Shown piece after piece: positions 1 through 8,373 of a stretch of 64,000 nucleotides of DNA. The position numbers and the translations under genes are program-made. The stretch is from Microcella sp. (lineage in GTDB: Bacteria; Actinomycetota; Actinomycetes; Actinomycetales; Microbacteriaceae), in contig NZ_CP075524.1 in NCBI RefSeq assembly GCF_025808395.1, positions 2,108,001 through 2,172,000 of the forward strand. Reading direction: 5' to 3'. The first letter of the stretch is position 1; every line of letters starts with the position of its first letter. The notes beneath the pieces were generated by a model, which was not told the origin of the DNA, made no database searches, and saw only the letters and a list, made by a program, of their open reading frames with translations.

Positions 1-255
1 GGTAGCGAGGTTGAGGTGACTGCGACGCTCGCGGAGCCGAGCGAGGAGTTCCCTCTCGGCTGGACGTGGAGCGACCCTGAGCAAGTGACGAGCTGGGAAG
101 AAACGGTGGCCGCAAGCGACCCCAACTGCGACCCTGAGCTTCTCGCGACGACTGGGCTCGCCTCGATGGGTGAGCACCTCGGCCTGCTGGCGGTGCTGCT
201 CACGCTGACGGGCATGGGTCTTGTGGCACGGAAGCACCGCACCACCACCGCCTAG
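1..255 (+). CDS. LAxTG-anchored surface protein, C-terminal part only
   Basis: Only the last 84 codons lie in the window; the frame is open from base 1. The end shows a wall-sorting signal: an LATTG pentapeptide, then a hydrophobic segment (about 20 residues rich in L, V, A, G) and a basic tail ARKHR. LAxTG is the motif expected for actinobacterial class E sortases, so the protein is inferred to be secreted and linked to peptidoglycan. The preceding WTWSDPEQV stretch and a Cys-containing spacer resemble the end of the large protein that follows, so the two are probably paralogues. Function beyond surface display is unknown. Confidence 0.75.
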   Translation, partial: GSEVEVTATLAEPSEEFPLGWTWSDPEQVTSWEETVAASDPNCDPELLATTGLASMGEHLGLLAVLLTLTGMGLVARKHRTTTA

Positions 256-284
256 TTCAGGTACAGAGCTGCTCACGGCAGCGC

Positions 285-321
285 GGCGCCCCAGGTCAAC
301 CCGAATATGACCTGGGGCGCC
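285..321. terminator. Strong hairpin between two surface-protein genes
   Basis: A perfect 14-bp inverted repeat (285-298 and 308-321, arm GGCGCCCCAGGTCA) with a 9-nt loop lies 30 bases after the stop codon of the first surface-protein gene. There is no T tract, as is common in high-GC actinobacteria. The rest of the gap (256-555) holds no convincing gene; an in-frame upstream extension of the next gene exists but has no ribosome binding site. Confidence 0.7.
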
Positions 322-555
322 GTTGCTGCACCGCCCCGAGCGGCATGCTGGGAGGCGACCCCCACAGCGGGGGTAGACCGAAGGTTCTGTCGTTGCAGGC
401 CCCGCAATATCGTCTATGCTGACTATTTGTCGCGCCGTTGTGTCGACTCGTGCCGGATGTCCCGATCTGGCATCGCACCCGAAAACCCGAAGAACCCGAA
501 TCCCGATTTCTCGTTCCCGCGAGAGTCTGGGCTCCCTACCCCAGGAGCTTCCCCC

Positions 556-3330
556 ATGCTGCGCTCTGAAGCACGCCGACTCGAACGTCGTGAGACCCTC
601 CGCCGCCGAATTCTCGCGGGCGGTACAGCAATGCTGCTGGCGCTCGGGATGGCAGCAGGCGGTGCGGCCCCGGCGATCGCCGCGCCACCCAGCGCCACGC
701 TGCCGACGCCGATTGTCTCTGCCGACGGTGTGACGACCTACAACAAGGGCGGCCTGACCTGCAACTCGAGTGCGGTGGGCTTTCAGAAGCCTGATGCGCT
801 CGACGGCACCAACCTCAACAGCAACGGTGTCTATCAGGCGGTCAACCCGAACAACTGGGGAAGCCTGAGCTGGAACGTCAGCGAGAAGCGCGTCACCTGG
901 AGCATCAACGCGGGGTGGGACGTCGACATCTGCGTCAAGGGCGGTACCCACCTGACCGTCATCGACACGAGCGAGACCCCCGAGGGTGTCACGAGCTACG
1001 TGCACACCTACGCAGGTCTCTCGCACTTGGGGTTCCGCATCGTGTCGACTCCGGCCAACACGCCGACCCAGGTCGTGACGTGCGAGAGCGTCACCTACTC
1101 GCACGGTTCGCCCCTCACCACCGCTGAGGGCCACTTCAACATCACCATCGACCCGCCGGGCAGCCAGATCAACGCCTATGTCGACCAGAACGTGCCCGGG
1201 GGCGTGAACTACAACGGTGCCAACGGGCTCGGGCTGCGCATCACCGCGTTCGGTGTGCCGCAGACGCCGGTGCCGTTGACGCTCGAGCAGGTCACGACCG
1301 GAGTCATCGAGTTTCGGTACGCAGACTTCATCACCAGCGACGTCTACACGGTGACGTTCGTGCAGACGCACTCGATCGACACCTGGCCGAACCTGCTCTG
1401 CGGTGACCTCGACACGCACAACTTCGTCGTACCGACTGTCAGCCAGACCGCACTCGAGTGCGACACGGCCGGCACTTACACGCTCGACGACATCGAGGGC
1501 GTGCGCTGGTTCATCGGCGACGATGAGGTGCAGCCAGACACCTACACAGTGGCCACTGCCAGCACGATCGTCGTGCGCGCCGAAGCAGCGAGCAGCGACT
1601 TCGCGCTCGACCCCGACGCAGACAGCGAGTTCACCTTCACGTTCACCGAGCCTGAAGACTGCGAACTGCCGTGCCTTCCGGCGAGCGCGGTGTCGTACAC
1701 GTACTACAACCTCGCGACAGCGACGCTGACGAACCCAGCGAACTCGGGCCTCATCACCGTGACCGCCCGTGACGGCTACAGCGACGAGCTGTGCAACCCG
1801 TTCTGGGTCGTCGCCGCTGCGTGGCACTTCAGCTCGTCGACGAGCATCTGGCCCCAGACGCTCAAGGGCACAGACCCGGCCGGTGACCACGACGAGGGCT
1901 ACATCGACTCGGTGGGCACCTACTTCTTCTACGTTCCGGTCGACTGCGGTCAGGGCGATGTCTACGCCTCGTTCACGTCGATGCCCTATGTCGGCTCCGA
2001 GCTGTTCGGCCCGAGCGACCCCTTCACCGAGAAGTTCTTGCACGACATGGGATTCACCGGGCCGAACCCGACCTACCTCGTGACGGCTCCCGGTTGCAAC
2101 GTGGCGAACCCCATCGCGCCCACGGCGACGCCGATTCTCGAGTGCAACACCTACGGGTCGATCGACATCAGCGACGTGGCCAACCCCTACGTCGGCTACA
2201 CGGTCTACCGAGGTGCCGCTGACGACCAGGGCTCGGTAGCGGGCCTCGAGACGGTGCCGGTCTCAGAGGCGAAAGAGGGCGTGTTCACCGTCGTCGCGAC
2301 AGCGATGAACGGCCACGTGTTCGCCCCGGGAACCATCCGCCAGTGGGAGTTCGATCTGGGCACCTACTACTTGTGCGAACTGCCCGAGCTGCCGATCACG
2401 AACGCCTCGATCGGCTTCATCGACCCGACGTGCGACCTCGGCCAGCAGCTCGACCCGACCAAGCTGCTGGTCGACGACGACACTCTCGCCAAGCTCGACA
2501 GCTACGAGGTCTTCGACGACAGCACCTACGTCGTCGTCTTCGTCACCATCGATGACGACGCACGATTCTTCGACTCCGACACCCCTACGCCAGGACGCAT
2601 CGTGTCAGAGGGCGGCACGAAGCTGACCTTCACCGGCACGCTCGACGGCCGCCTGACGGGCGACGACTGCGACGTGCGCGAGATCGAGGTCGTCGACCCC
2701 TACGGCTACACCGACAACTGCCTCGACGACCCCAGCTTCTGGGTGCGGCTCGTCGAAGGCATCGTCTACACCATCACGGTCGACGACGAGACCCCGATCA
2801 TCGTCGAATGGGAGGGCGTCGACGAGGTGCGCACCTTCAGCGCGTCGCCGGGTGCGACTCTGAACATCACCGCGAGTGCAACCGAGGGCTTCACGCTCGC
2901 TCCCCAGCCCGGCCCGCTCGACCACGTGTTTCAAGAATGGCCCGATGAGTGCCTGACCACTTCTCCGCTCGTCGAAGGAAGCGTGACCTTCACCCCCGCA
3001 AACTGCCTCGATGCGACCAACTGGGTGACCCTGCCCGATGTCGACGGCGTGCAGTGGTGGGTCGATGGTCACGAGACCGCCGCCGGAAAGTGGGCCATGC
3101 CCGCTGGCGAGGTCATCGTGGAAGCCACCGCGCTGCAGGGCTACGGGTTCGGCCTAGAGGCGACGACCCGCTGGGAGCACACCTTCGCCGCCGCCGATGA
3201 TGTCTGCGACCTCTCAGGGCTTGCTGAGACTGGCGCGTCGAACGCCCTCGTGGGTATCGGCTTCGCCGCAGTGATCATCACGCTGGCCGGCATGGGTGTC
3301 GTCATCGGCCGCCGTTTTCAGCAGGCCTGA
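556..3330 (+). CDS. Large secreted LAETG-anchored surface protein
   Basis: A 924-residue protein with a Sec signal peptide: basic N-terminus (LERRETLRRR), hydrophobic core and an AIAA cleavage region near residue 40. It ends with LAETG, a hydrophobic helix and the basic tail GRRFQQA, a class E sortase signal. The body is acidic, rich in Thr, Asp and Tyr, with regularly spaced Cys residues. It contains several immunoglobulin-like beta modules that restart with similar phrases such as DGVQWWVDG or DDEVQPDTY and close with W/F-x-F-T-F. ATG 556 is chosen because AGGAG lies 8 bases upstream and the signal peptide follows; longer in-frame starts would bury it. It is likely an adhesin or surface-layer component; no enzymatic motif is seen. 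Confidence 0.8.
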   Translation: MLRSEARRLERRETLRRRILAGGTAMLLALGMAAGGAAPAIAAPPSATLPTPIVSADGVTTYNKGGLTCNSSAVGFQKPDALDGTNLNSNGVYQAVNPNNWGSLSWNVSEKRVTWSINAGWDVDICVKGGTHLTVIDTSETPEGVTSYVHTYAGLSHLGFRIVSTPANTPTQVVTCESVTYSHGSPLTTAEGHFNITIDPPGSQINAYVDQNVPGGVNYNGANGLGLRITAFGVPQTPVPLTLEQVTTGVIEFRYADFITSDVYTVTFVQTHSIDTWPNLLCGDLDTHNFVVPTVSQTALECDTAGTYTLDDIEGVRWFIGDDEVQPDTYTVATASTIVVRAEAASSDFALDPDADSEFTFTFTEPEDCELPCLPASAVSYTYYNLATATLTNPANSGLITVTARDGYSDELCNPFWVVAAAWHFSSSTSIWPQTLKGTDPAGDHDEGYIDSVGTYFFYVPVDCGQGDVYASFTSMPYVGSELFGPSDPFTEKFLHDMGFTGPNPTYLVTAPGCNVANPIAPTATPILECNTYGSIDISDVANPYVGYTVYRGAADDQGSVAGLETVPVSEAKEGVFTVVATAMNGHVFAPGTIRQWEFDLGTYYLCELPELPITNASIGFIDPTCDLGQQLDPTKLLVDDDTLAKLDSYEVFDDSTYVVVFVTIDDDARFFDSDTPTPGRIVSEGGTKLTFTGTLDGRLTGDDCDVREIEVVDPYGYTDNCLDDPSFWVRLVEGIVYTITVDDETPIIVEWEGVDEVRTFSASPGATLNITASATEGFTLAPQPGPLDHVFQEWPDECLTTSPLVEGSVTFTPANCLDATNWVTLPDVDGVQWWVDGHETAAGKWAMPAGEVIVEATALQGYGFGLEATTRWEHTFAAADDVCDLSGLAETGASNALVGIGFAAVIITLAGMGVVIGRRFQQA

Positions 3331-3339
3331 CCACCGCTC

Positions 3340-3374
3340 GCCGAGTGCTCGACTCTTCTGAGCGAGCACTCGGC
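3340..3374. terminator. Hairpin after the surface-protein gene
   Basis: A perfect 12-bp inverted repeat (3340-3351 and 3363-3374, arm GCCGAGTGCTCG) with an 11-nt loop starts 10 bases after the surface-protein stop codon. It fits a factor-independent terminator lacking a U tract. Confidence 0.7.
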
Positions 3375-3395
3375 TCAGCGTGCCACGATGTCGCG

Positions 3396-3803
3396 ATGAT
3401 CAGCACCGCACTCGCGAGACGGCTTCGTGACGCCGGGCTTCGCTGGCGACCCGCATCCGGCGACCGGTTTCAGATCGACCGGGCAGAGTTCGACGCAGAT
3501 GTCTTCACGGTGAGCGATCTCACGATCGAGGCGCACGAGTACTCGACCGGCACCGTGCTCGGCTTCAATGGCACGACCGAGTGGGCACTCGACTCGGTAG
3601 AACTCGATGACGCTCTGTGGCTGCCGCGCGAAGACCAGTTGCGCGACCTGCTGCGCGCGTCATTCCGCGGCTTGCGGCGCACTGCAGATGGCTACATCGT
3701 CACTATCGACCTCGATGGCGAAGGCCGCGAGTTCGAGAGCGTGTCGGCTCCAGAGGCCTACGGCCTGGCCGTCATGGCGATGCTCGAGCGCGTCACCGCG
3801 TGA
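3396..3803 (+). CDS. Small cytoplasmic protein of unknown function
   Basis: This 135-residue acidic protein has no signal peptide or membrane helix. It begins MISTALARRLRDAGLRW and contains FQIDRAEFDADVFTVSDL and a C-terminal EAYGLAVMAML helix. Similar short actinobacterial proteins have sometimes been labelled CpaE-like, but no ATPase motif is present, so that label is not supported. ATG 3396 is preferred because the upstream in-frame extension would run into the hairpin at 3340-3374. It sits 37 bases before a flavoprotein gene and may be co-transcribed with it. The function is not recognised. Confidence 0.65.
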   Translation: MISTALARRLRDAGLRWRPASGDRFQIDRAEFDADVFTVSDLTIEAHEYSTGTVLGFNGTTEWALDSVELDDALWLPREDQLRDLLRASFRGLRRTADGYIVTIDLDGEGREFESVSAPEAYGLAVMAMLERVTA

Positions 3804-3840
3804 TGTCGGGCTGAGCGGCACTGTGCGCGAGAATGGCGAG

Positions 3841-4920
3841 GTGAACGAGGTCATCGTGGTCGGGTCGGGCCTCGCCGGCCTCGTCGCGGCCCGCCAGAAC
3901 GTGCTGCAGGGCCGCACCGTCCGCGTGCTCGACACCGCGTCGCGCGCAGGAGCCAGCGCGCTCAGCGCACAGATCGCCGGAGTCACCCTCGATGTCGGCA
4001 CGCTCTATCTCGACCCGTTCGACACTGCGCTCGCTGACGTCGTCGACCGATCGGGGCAGAGCCCCGGCCTGGTGCCGTCAGAGCCGAAGCGCTGGTGGCT
4101 GGCGACCCCGACAGGCACTCTGCCTCTGCCTGAGATGCATGTCGTCGGCGTGCCGGCGGCGCCGCTCGCAGCAGAGACGATCGCCATCGTGGGTCGGCGG
4201 GCAGCGTGGCGCGGCATGCTCGACGCTGTCATGCCCGGGCCCAGGGGATCGAAGGCGAGCACTCTCGGCGAGCTCGTGCGGGCGAGACTCGGGGTGGGCA
4301 TCACCGACTCTCTCGTGGCGCCCGTCGTGCGCGCGCTCACCGGCAGCGCACTCGACGAACTGAGCCCCACCGATATCGACGGGCTGCGACACCTCATGCT
4401 GCAGCAGAACTCCCTGACCCGGGCGGTGACGCAGTTGCGGCTCGACGATGCCGGTCACCACCGATTGACCGCCATCGCAGGCGGGCCGTCAACGCTCGTC
4501 ACCGCGCTGCTCGCCGAGCTCGACACCTACGGGGTGCCGATTGAGCTCGGCGTCGATCGTGAGTCTCTCGACATGGTTCGCGACGACGCTGACTCGGTGA
4601 TCGAGACGCACGACAGACCGCGGGGCGCGATCGCCACTCTCGTGCTCGACGGGTCGCAGGTGCCGGCGGGGCGCCGGGGCGCCGGGGTGCTCGCGGGTCA
4701 TTCGACAGGCGCCCCCGTTCGCCGCGTGCTCGATCTCTCGTCGCTGTGGCCCTCGCTCTACGGGCAAGACCCATCGCTGACGCTGCTGCGGGTCGAGAGC
4801 GACAGCGAGCTGACGGTCGATGAGGCCATCGAGATCGTGGCCCGGTGGTGGGATTCGGCGGGCGTGAACGCTGCCGTGAAGGGGGCCTACCTGATGCGTG
4901 ACGACGACGTCAACCCCTGA
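3841..4920 (+). CDS. Short FAD/NAD(P)-binding protein, amine-oxidase/protoporphyrinogen-oxidase-like
   Basis: The 359-residue protein starts with a Rossmann dinucleotide fold (VIVVGSGLAGLVAARQNV, GxGxxG motif) followed by VRVLDTASRAGAS, as in flavin amine oxidases and HemG/HemY-type enzymes. It is clearly shorter than the usual 430-480 residues and ends in a weakly conserved region, so substrate specificity cannot be told. GTG 3841 is used because the Rossmann fold begins 3 residues later. A uroporphyrinogen-III synthase-like gene lies 1.1 kb downstream, which makes a tetrapyrrole link possible but unproven. Confidence 0.65.
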   Translation: MNEVIVVGSGLAGLVAARQNVLQGRTVRVLDTASRAGASALSAQIAGVTLDVGTLYLDPFDTALADVVDRSGQSPGLVPSEPKRWWLATPTGTLPLPEMHVVGVPAAPLAAETIAIVGRRAAWRGMLDAVMPGPRGSKASTLGELVRARLGVGITDSLVAPVVRALTGSALDELSPTDIDGLRHLMLQQNSLTRAVTQLRLDDAGHHRLTAIAGGPSTLVTALLAELDTYGVPIELGVDRESLDMVRDDADSVIETHDRPRGAIATLVLDGSQVPAGRRGAGVLAGHSTGAPVRRVLDLSSLWPSLYGQDPSLTLLRVESDSELTVDEAIEIVARWWDSAGVNAAVKGAYLMRDDDVNP

Positions 4921-5022
4921 GAATACGCTCTGCATTCCTGGCACCCTGTAGAGGGGCGGCCACTACGCTGGTGTCGCCACCGCCGATGAGTCGAAGTGCT
5001 CGGGTGGAGTGAGGAGAACGTC

Positions 5023-5337
5023 ATGAGAGGCAAGATCCTATTTGCGACCGGACTCGCTGTCGGTTACGTGCTCGGTAGTCGTGCGGGCCGTGAACGCTAT
5101 GAGCAACTGAAGGCCGTCGCCAACAGCTTCTGGAATGACCCCCGGGTGCAGCGCCGAGTCGACCAGGTTGAAGACTTCGTCTCAGACGGTGCCAAGAAGG
5201 TCGTCGATCAGGTGACCAGCATGGCGACCACGAAGAAGCCCGCTTCGAAGCCAGCCGCCAAGACCCCGGCGAAGTCGACCAGCACGGCCAAGAAGAAGCC
5301 GGCGAGCACGTCGCGCAGCAGCGGCACATCGTCGTGA
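5023..5337 (+). CDS. Small membrane-associated protein with Lys/Ala-rich tail (YtxH-like)
   Basis: The 104-residue protein begins with a hydrophobic segment (ILFATGLAVGYVLGSRAGRERYE), the GxxxGxRAGR signature of YtxH-type envelope proteins, followed by an amphipathic helix. The tail (about residues 68-104) is a low-complexity run of Lys, Pro, Ala, Thr and Ser resembling histone-like tails. GAGGAG lies about 7 bases before ATG 5023. It is the first of three small envelope genes (5023-6000), probably one operon. The role is unknown, probably envelope stress or structure. Confidence 0.7.
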   Translation: MRGKILFATGLAVGYVLGSRAGRERYEQLKAVANSFWNDPRVQRRVDQVEDFVSDGAKKVVDQVTSMATTKKPASKPAAKTPAKSTSTAKKKPASTSRSSGTSS

Positions 5338-5356
5338 CGGGCCGGAAGGGCTGCTG

Positions 5357-5767
5357 ATGACTGACCCAGACGCGGCGACGCCGCGCGAACGGCGAGGGCT
5401 CTTCGCCCTGCTGACCGACATTCCTGGCTTGATTCGTGAGCTCATCGCTGCCGAGATCGAGTCGCTCAAGAACGAGATCATCGGCAAGCTCAAGGCTGCC
5501 GGTATCGGAGCAGGTTTTCTCGTCACCGCCGCAGCCTTCGCCTTCTTCGCGGTTCTCGTGCTGACAGCGGCCGCGGTTCTGGCCCTGTCGCTCGTGCTGC
5601 CCGGGTGGGCCGCGGCGTTGATCGTCGGAGGGGCCTTGCTGGCGCTCGCCGGGATCGCCGCAGCGATCGGCATCGCCCAACTCAAGCACGGCGTACCGCC
5701 GACCCCGACTGAGACCATCGAAAGCGTGAAAGAAGATGTGCGCGTCGTGCGCGGCATCAGAAAGTGA
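5357..5767 (+). CDS. Phage-holin-superfamily (holin X) membrane protein
   Basis: A 136-residue protein with an N-terminal amphipathic stretch (LIRELIAAEIESLKNEIIGKLKAA) and two hydrophobic helices (roughly residues 50-75 and 80-105). This is the architecture of the actinobacterial putative phage holin family found in housekeeping loci rather than in prophages. The end overlaps the next gene (GTGA at 5764-5767), so the two are translationally coupled. No phage genes lie nearby, so a lysis function is not inferred. Confidence 0.75.
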   Translation: MTDPDAATPRERRGLFALLTDIPGLIRELIAAEIESLKNEIIGKLKAAGIGAGFLVTAAAFAFFAVLVLTAAAVLALSLVLPGWAAALIVGGALLALAGIAAAIGIAQLKHGVPPTPTETIESVKEDVRVVRGIRK

Positions 5768-6000
5768 CGGCAATCATGAATGAGTCTGCCAACCAGTCTG
5801 TCGACGCAGTGCGTGCTCGCCTCGAGCAGACACTCGACGCCATCGACGAGAAGCTCGACGTGAAGAAGCAGGCCAGCGAGCTCACCGAGCGTGTGAAGAG
5901 CTCGTACGAAGAGAACCCTGTGCCGTGGATCATCGGTGCCACGGCCGCGGCCGTCGTTGTCGTCGGCTTGGTCGCGTGGGCGATCTTCAGCGACGACTGA
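5764..6000 (+). CDS. DUF3618 small membrane protein
   Basis: A 78-residue protein with a charged helix (VRARLEQTLDAIDEKLDVKKQ) and one C-terminal transmembrane segment (WIIGATAAAVVVVGLVAWAIF). It matches the DUF3618 pattern of a short helix followed by P-W-x-hydrophobic, which recurs next to holin-X-like genes in actinobacteria. GTG 5764 overlaps the upstream stop codon; ATG 5776 is an alternative start that removes four residues. Function unknown. Confidence 0.7.
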   Translation: MTAIMNESANQSVDAVRARLEQTLDAIDEKLDVKKQASELTERVKSSYEENPVPWIIGATAAAVVVVGLVAWAIFSDD

Positions 6001-6060
6001 GAGCCCGATCGAGCGGATGCTGAGCCAGCGCTCGATTATGACTCTCGACCTGACGGGGCG

Positions 6061-6903
6061 ATGATGGAGGGGATGTATTCCCCCCACGATGTGACGATCG
6101 AGCGCACGCCCACGGGCGCACTGCCCGTGATCAAGCCCCTGCTGGGCTGGCGCGTGCTCGTTCCGCGCGGCGGAAAATGGGGCGACAGCGTCGCTGCGCA
6201 CCTGCGCGCACTGGGAGCGATTCCCGTCATCGCGCCCCTCATCAACTTCGCACCGAGCGATGACGCCGAGCGGCTGGCAGCCGAGTTCGATGATCTGCAG
6301 CGCGGTGCCGTCGACTGGCTGGTCGTGACGAGCGCGACCACCGTCGACGTGCTCGTGGGTCACGGCGTGACACTGCCCCCCACGACACGGGTCGCCGCCG
6401 TCGGTGAGACGACGGCCCAGGCTCTGCAGCTCGCGGGCTACGACGTCGACTTCGTGCCGAGCGACCACTCGGCTCGCGGACTCGTGAGAGAGTGGCCAGA
6501 CGCCGACACGACGAGAGTGGTGCTCGTGCCCCAGTCTCAGATCGCAGAGCCCACGCTCGTCAGCGGGCTGCTCGAGCGAGGCATCGCCGCGCGCTTCGTC
6601 ACCGCGTACCGCACGATTGGGGTCGAGGCCGCGGCTGAGGTCGCCACCGACATCGCCGACGGGCGCATCAAGGCTCTGCTCGTCAGTTCAGGCAGTGTCG
6701 CGCGGCAGATCGCCGAGCAGTTCGCACCACTGCCCGACTGCTCGGCAGTCGTCTGCATCGGCCCGCGCACGGCGTTCGACGCGCGCGCGGCAGGTCTCAC
6801 CGTTCACCGCATCGCCGAAGAGCGCACGAGCCAGTCGCTCGTGCATGCGCTCGTCGACTACGCCATGAACCCCGACGACAACTGCCCGCCCGTCGTCTCG
6901 TAG
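6061..6903 (+). CDS. hemD: Uroporphyrinogen-III synthase-like protein
   Basis: The 280-residue protein has the two-lobed HemD pattern: LLGWRVLVPRGGKWGD at the start of lobe one, DWLVVTSATTVDVLV, RVAAVGETTAQALQLAGYDVDFVP in the linker, and IKALLVSSGSVARQIAEQF then VVCIGPRTAFDARAAGLTVHRIAEE in lobe two. These are the conserved S/T and GxxTA positions of the family. The enzyme closes the linear tetrapyrrole hydroxymethylbilane to uroporphyrinogen III in the cytoplasm. No other haem biosynthesis gene is adjacent, so a paralogue outside the main hem cluster is possible. ATGs at 6061, 6064 and 6073 are all in frame; the first is used. Confidence 0.75.
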   Translation: MMEGMYSPHDVTIERTPTGALPVIKPLLGWRVLVPRGGKWGDSVAAHLRALGAIPVIAPLINFAPSDDAERLAAEFDDLQRGAVDWLVVTSATTVDVLVGHGVTLPPTTRVAAVGETTAQALQLAGYDVDFVPSDHSARGLVREWPDADTTRVVLVPQSQIAEPTLVSGLLERGIAARFVTAYRTIGVEAAAEVATDIADGRIKALLVSSGSVARQIAEQFAPLPDCSAVVCIGPRTAFDARAAGLTVHRIAEERTSQSLVHALVDYAMNPDDNCPPVVS

Positions 6904-6913
6904 GTCAGGCGAG

Positions 6914-7309
6914 TCACCCTGCCACGATCGCCACGGTCGCCACGAGCGGCAGACCTGCCTGCGCGAGAGCGATCGGCAGAGTGCGTCTCGGAGCCGTGAT
7001 CGCGAGGGCGACGCCCGCGACGACCATGACCGAGCATCCGGCGATGATCAAGACGGTGCCGAATGCGGCATCGGGCACCGCGATCGTCAGGACGAGGCCG
7101 GCGAGCACGAGCAGCGCCAGCGCCAGATTGTAGATGCCCTGATTGACCGCGAAGAGTCGCAGTGCGGGGGAGTCATGCTCGGGGCGCACTCCGAACACGC
7201 GCCGCCCGAACGGCAGCCGAAACAGAACGCTCTCGAGCACGAAGAAGGCGAGATGCAGCAGGGCGGCCATGCCCGCGACGATCAGACCGATGATAGTGAG
7301 CGCGCTCAT
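6914..7309 (-). CDS. DUF1304 family four-helix membrane protein
   Basis: This 131-residue protein has about four hydrophobic helices and the family phrases HLAFFVLESVLF and FAVNQGIYNLALA, typical of DUF1304 (YqjF-like) inner-membrane proteins of unknown function. Its start overlaps the end of the upstream oxidoreductase gene (shared bases 7306-7309), so both are translated from one leftward mRNA. Confidence 0.75.
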   Translation of the reverse strand: MSALTIIGLIVAGMAALLHLAFFVLESVLFRLPFGRRVFGVRPEHDSPALRLFAVNQGIYNLALALLVLAGLVLTIAVPDAAFGTVLIIAGCSVMVVAGVALAITAPRRTLPIALAQAGLPLVATVAIVAG

Positions 7310-8331
7310 GCTTCCTCCTGGGTGACAGCGCCGGGGGCCACGCGCACCGAGAGCCGGCCGGTGATGGTGCCGGCGAGCAGTTCGCCTGCTGCGTCACGGG
7401 CGGCATCGAGCTCGATGGGTCGAGCGATGAGGTCGACGACCTCGGTGTCGAGGTCTTCGCTGAGGCGGCGCCAGATCTGCTCGCGCAGTGCCGGTGCGAC
7501 GAGCGAAGAATTGCCGCCAATGAGCGTGACGCCTCGCAAGATGAACGGCATCACGGTGGTCTCGAGCGAAGCAGACGCGGCGTTGCCGCACGCCACGGCC
7601 GCGCCGTTGTGCTGCAGCATCGCGAGGGCGGTCGCGAGCGAGCGGCCCCCGACCGAGTCGATCACGCCGGCGTGGCGCTGCGATTCGAGCGGCCGGCTCT
7701 CTCGATCGAGCTCAGCACGATCGATGACCGTCGTCGCGCCCAGTTCGCGAAGGCGATGCTCGTTCTCGCGGCGGCCCGTCACTGCCGTCACCGAGAAGCC
7801 GGCGCGGGCGAGCAGCGCGATCGCGAATGACCCGAGACCCCCGCTTGCACCCGTGACGAGCACATCGCCCTCTGTCACGCCGTGCCTCTCGAGCGCCAGC
7901 ACTGCGAGCATGGCGGTGAAGCCTGCGGTTCCGATGCCGGCAGCCTGGGCATCGGTGAACGCTGTCGGCGTGGCGATGAGGGTCGACCCGTCGAGCACCG
8001 CCCGCTGCGCGAGGCCGCCGTGCCGGGTCTCTCCAGCCCCCGCGCCGTTCAGCAGCACACGGTCGCCGGGCGACCAGCGCGGGTTCGTCGACTCGGCAAC
8101 AGTGCCGACGACGTCGATGCCCGGCACCAGTCGAGGCACGCGCACCACCCCGCGGTTGCCGGCGAAGGCCAGTGCGTCTTTGTAGTTGAGACTCGACCAG
8201 CTGACATCGACCATGACGTCACCGACCTCGTTCTCGCCGGGGCGAAGCTCGTCGTCGGTGAGATCGACGAGCTCGACGCTCAGGTCGTTCTCGCTCGAGT
8301 CGCCTCGGGTGATCAGCCAGCCGCGTGTCAT
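7306..8331 (-). CDS. Zinc-free MDR oxidoreductase, acrylyl-CoA reductase (AcuI/YhdH) type
   Basis: The 341-residue protein has the YhdH/AcuI pattern: SSLNYKDALAFAGNRGVVR near residues 50-70, PGIDVVGTV, then the NADPH-binding VLVTGASGGLGSFAIALLARAGFSVTAVTGR. There are no structural-zinc cysteines. Characterised members reduce acrylyl-CoA to propionyl-CoA, so a role in detoxifying reactive enoyl-CoA or quinone compounds is inferred. It forms a two-gene leftward unit with the DUF1304 gene. Confidence 0.8.
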   Translation of the reverse strand: MTRGWLITRGDSSENDLSVELVDLTDDELRPGENEVGDVMVDVSWSSLNYKDALAFAGNRGVVRVPRLVPGIDVVGTVAESTNPRWSPGDRVLLNGAGAGETRHGGLAQRAVLDGSTLIATPTAFTDAQAAGIGTAGFTAMLAVLALERHGVTEGDVLVTGASGGLGSFAIALLARAGFSVTAVTGRRENEHRLRELGATTVIDRAELDRESRPLESQRHAGVIDSVGGRSLATALAMLQHNGAAVACGNAASASLETTVMPFILRGVTLIGGNSSLVAPALREQIWRRLSEDLDTEVVDLIARPIELDAARDAAGELLAGTITGRLSVRVAPGAVTQEEA

Positions 8332-8373
8332 GCGAGTCAGCCTATGCCGGGCGAGCAGACGGGGGCGAAGCGA

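Noticed and set aside
5357..5767. Holin-like gene as evidence of a prophage
   Set aside because: No phage structural, integrase or lysis genes nearby; this holin-X family is a common chromosomal envelope gene in actinobacteria.
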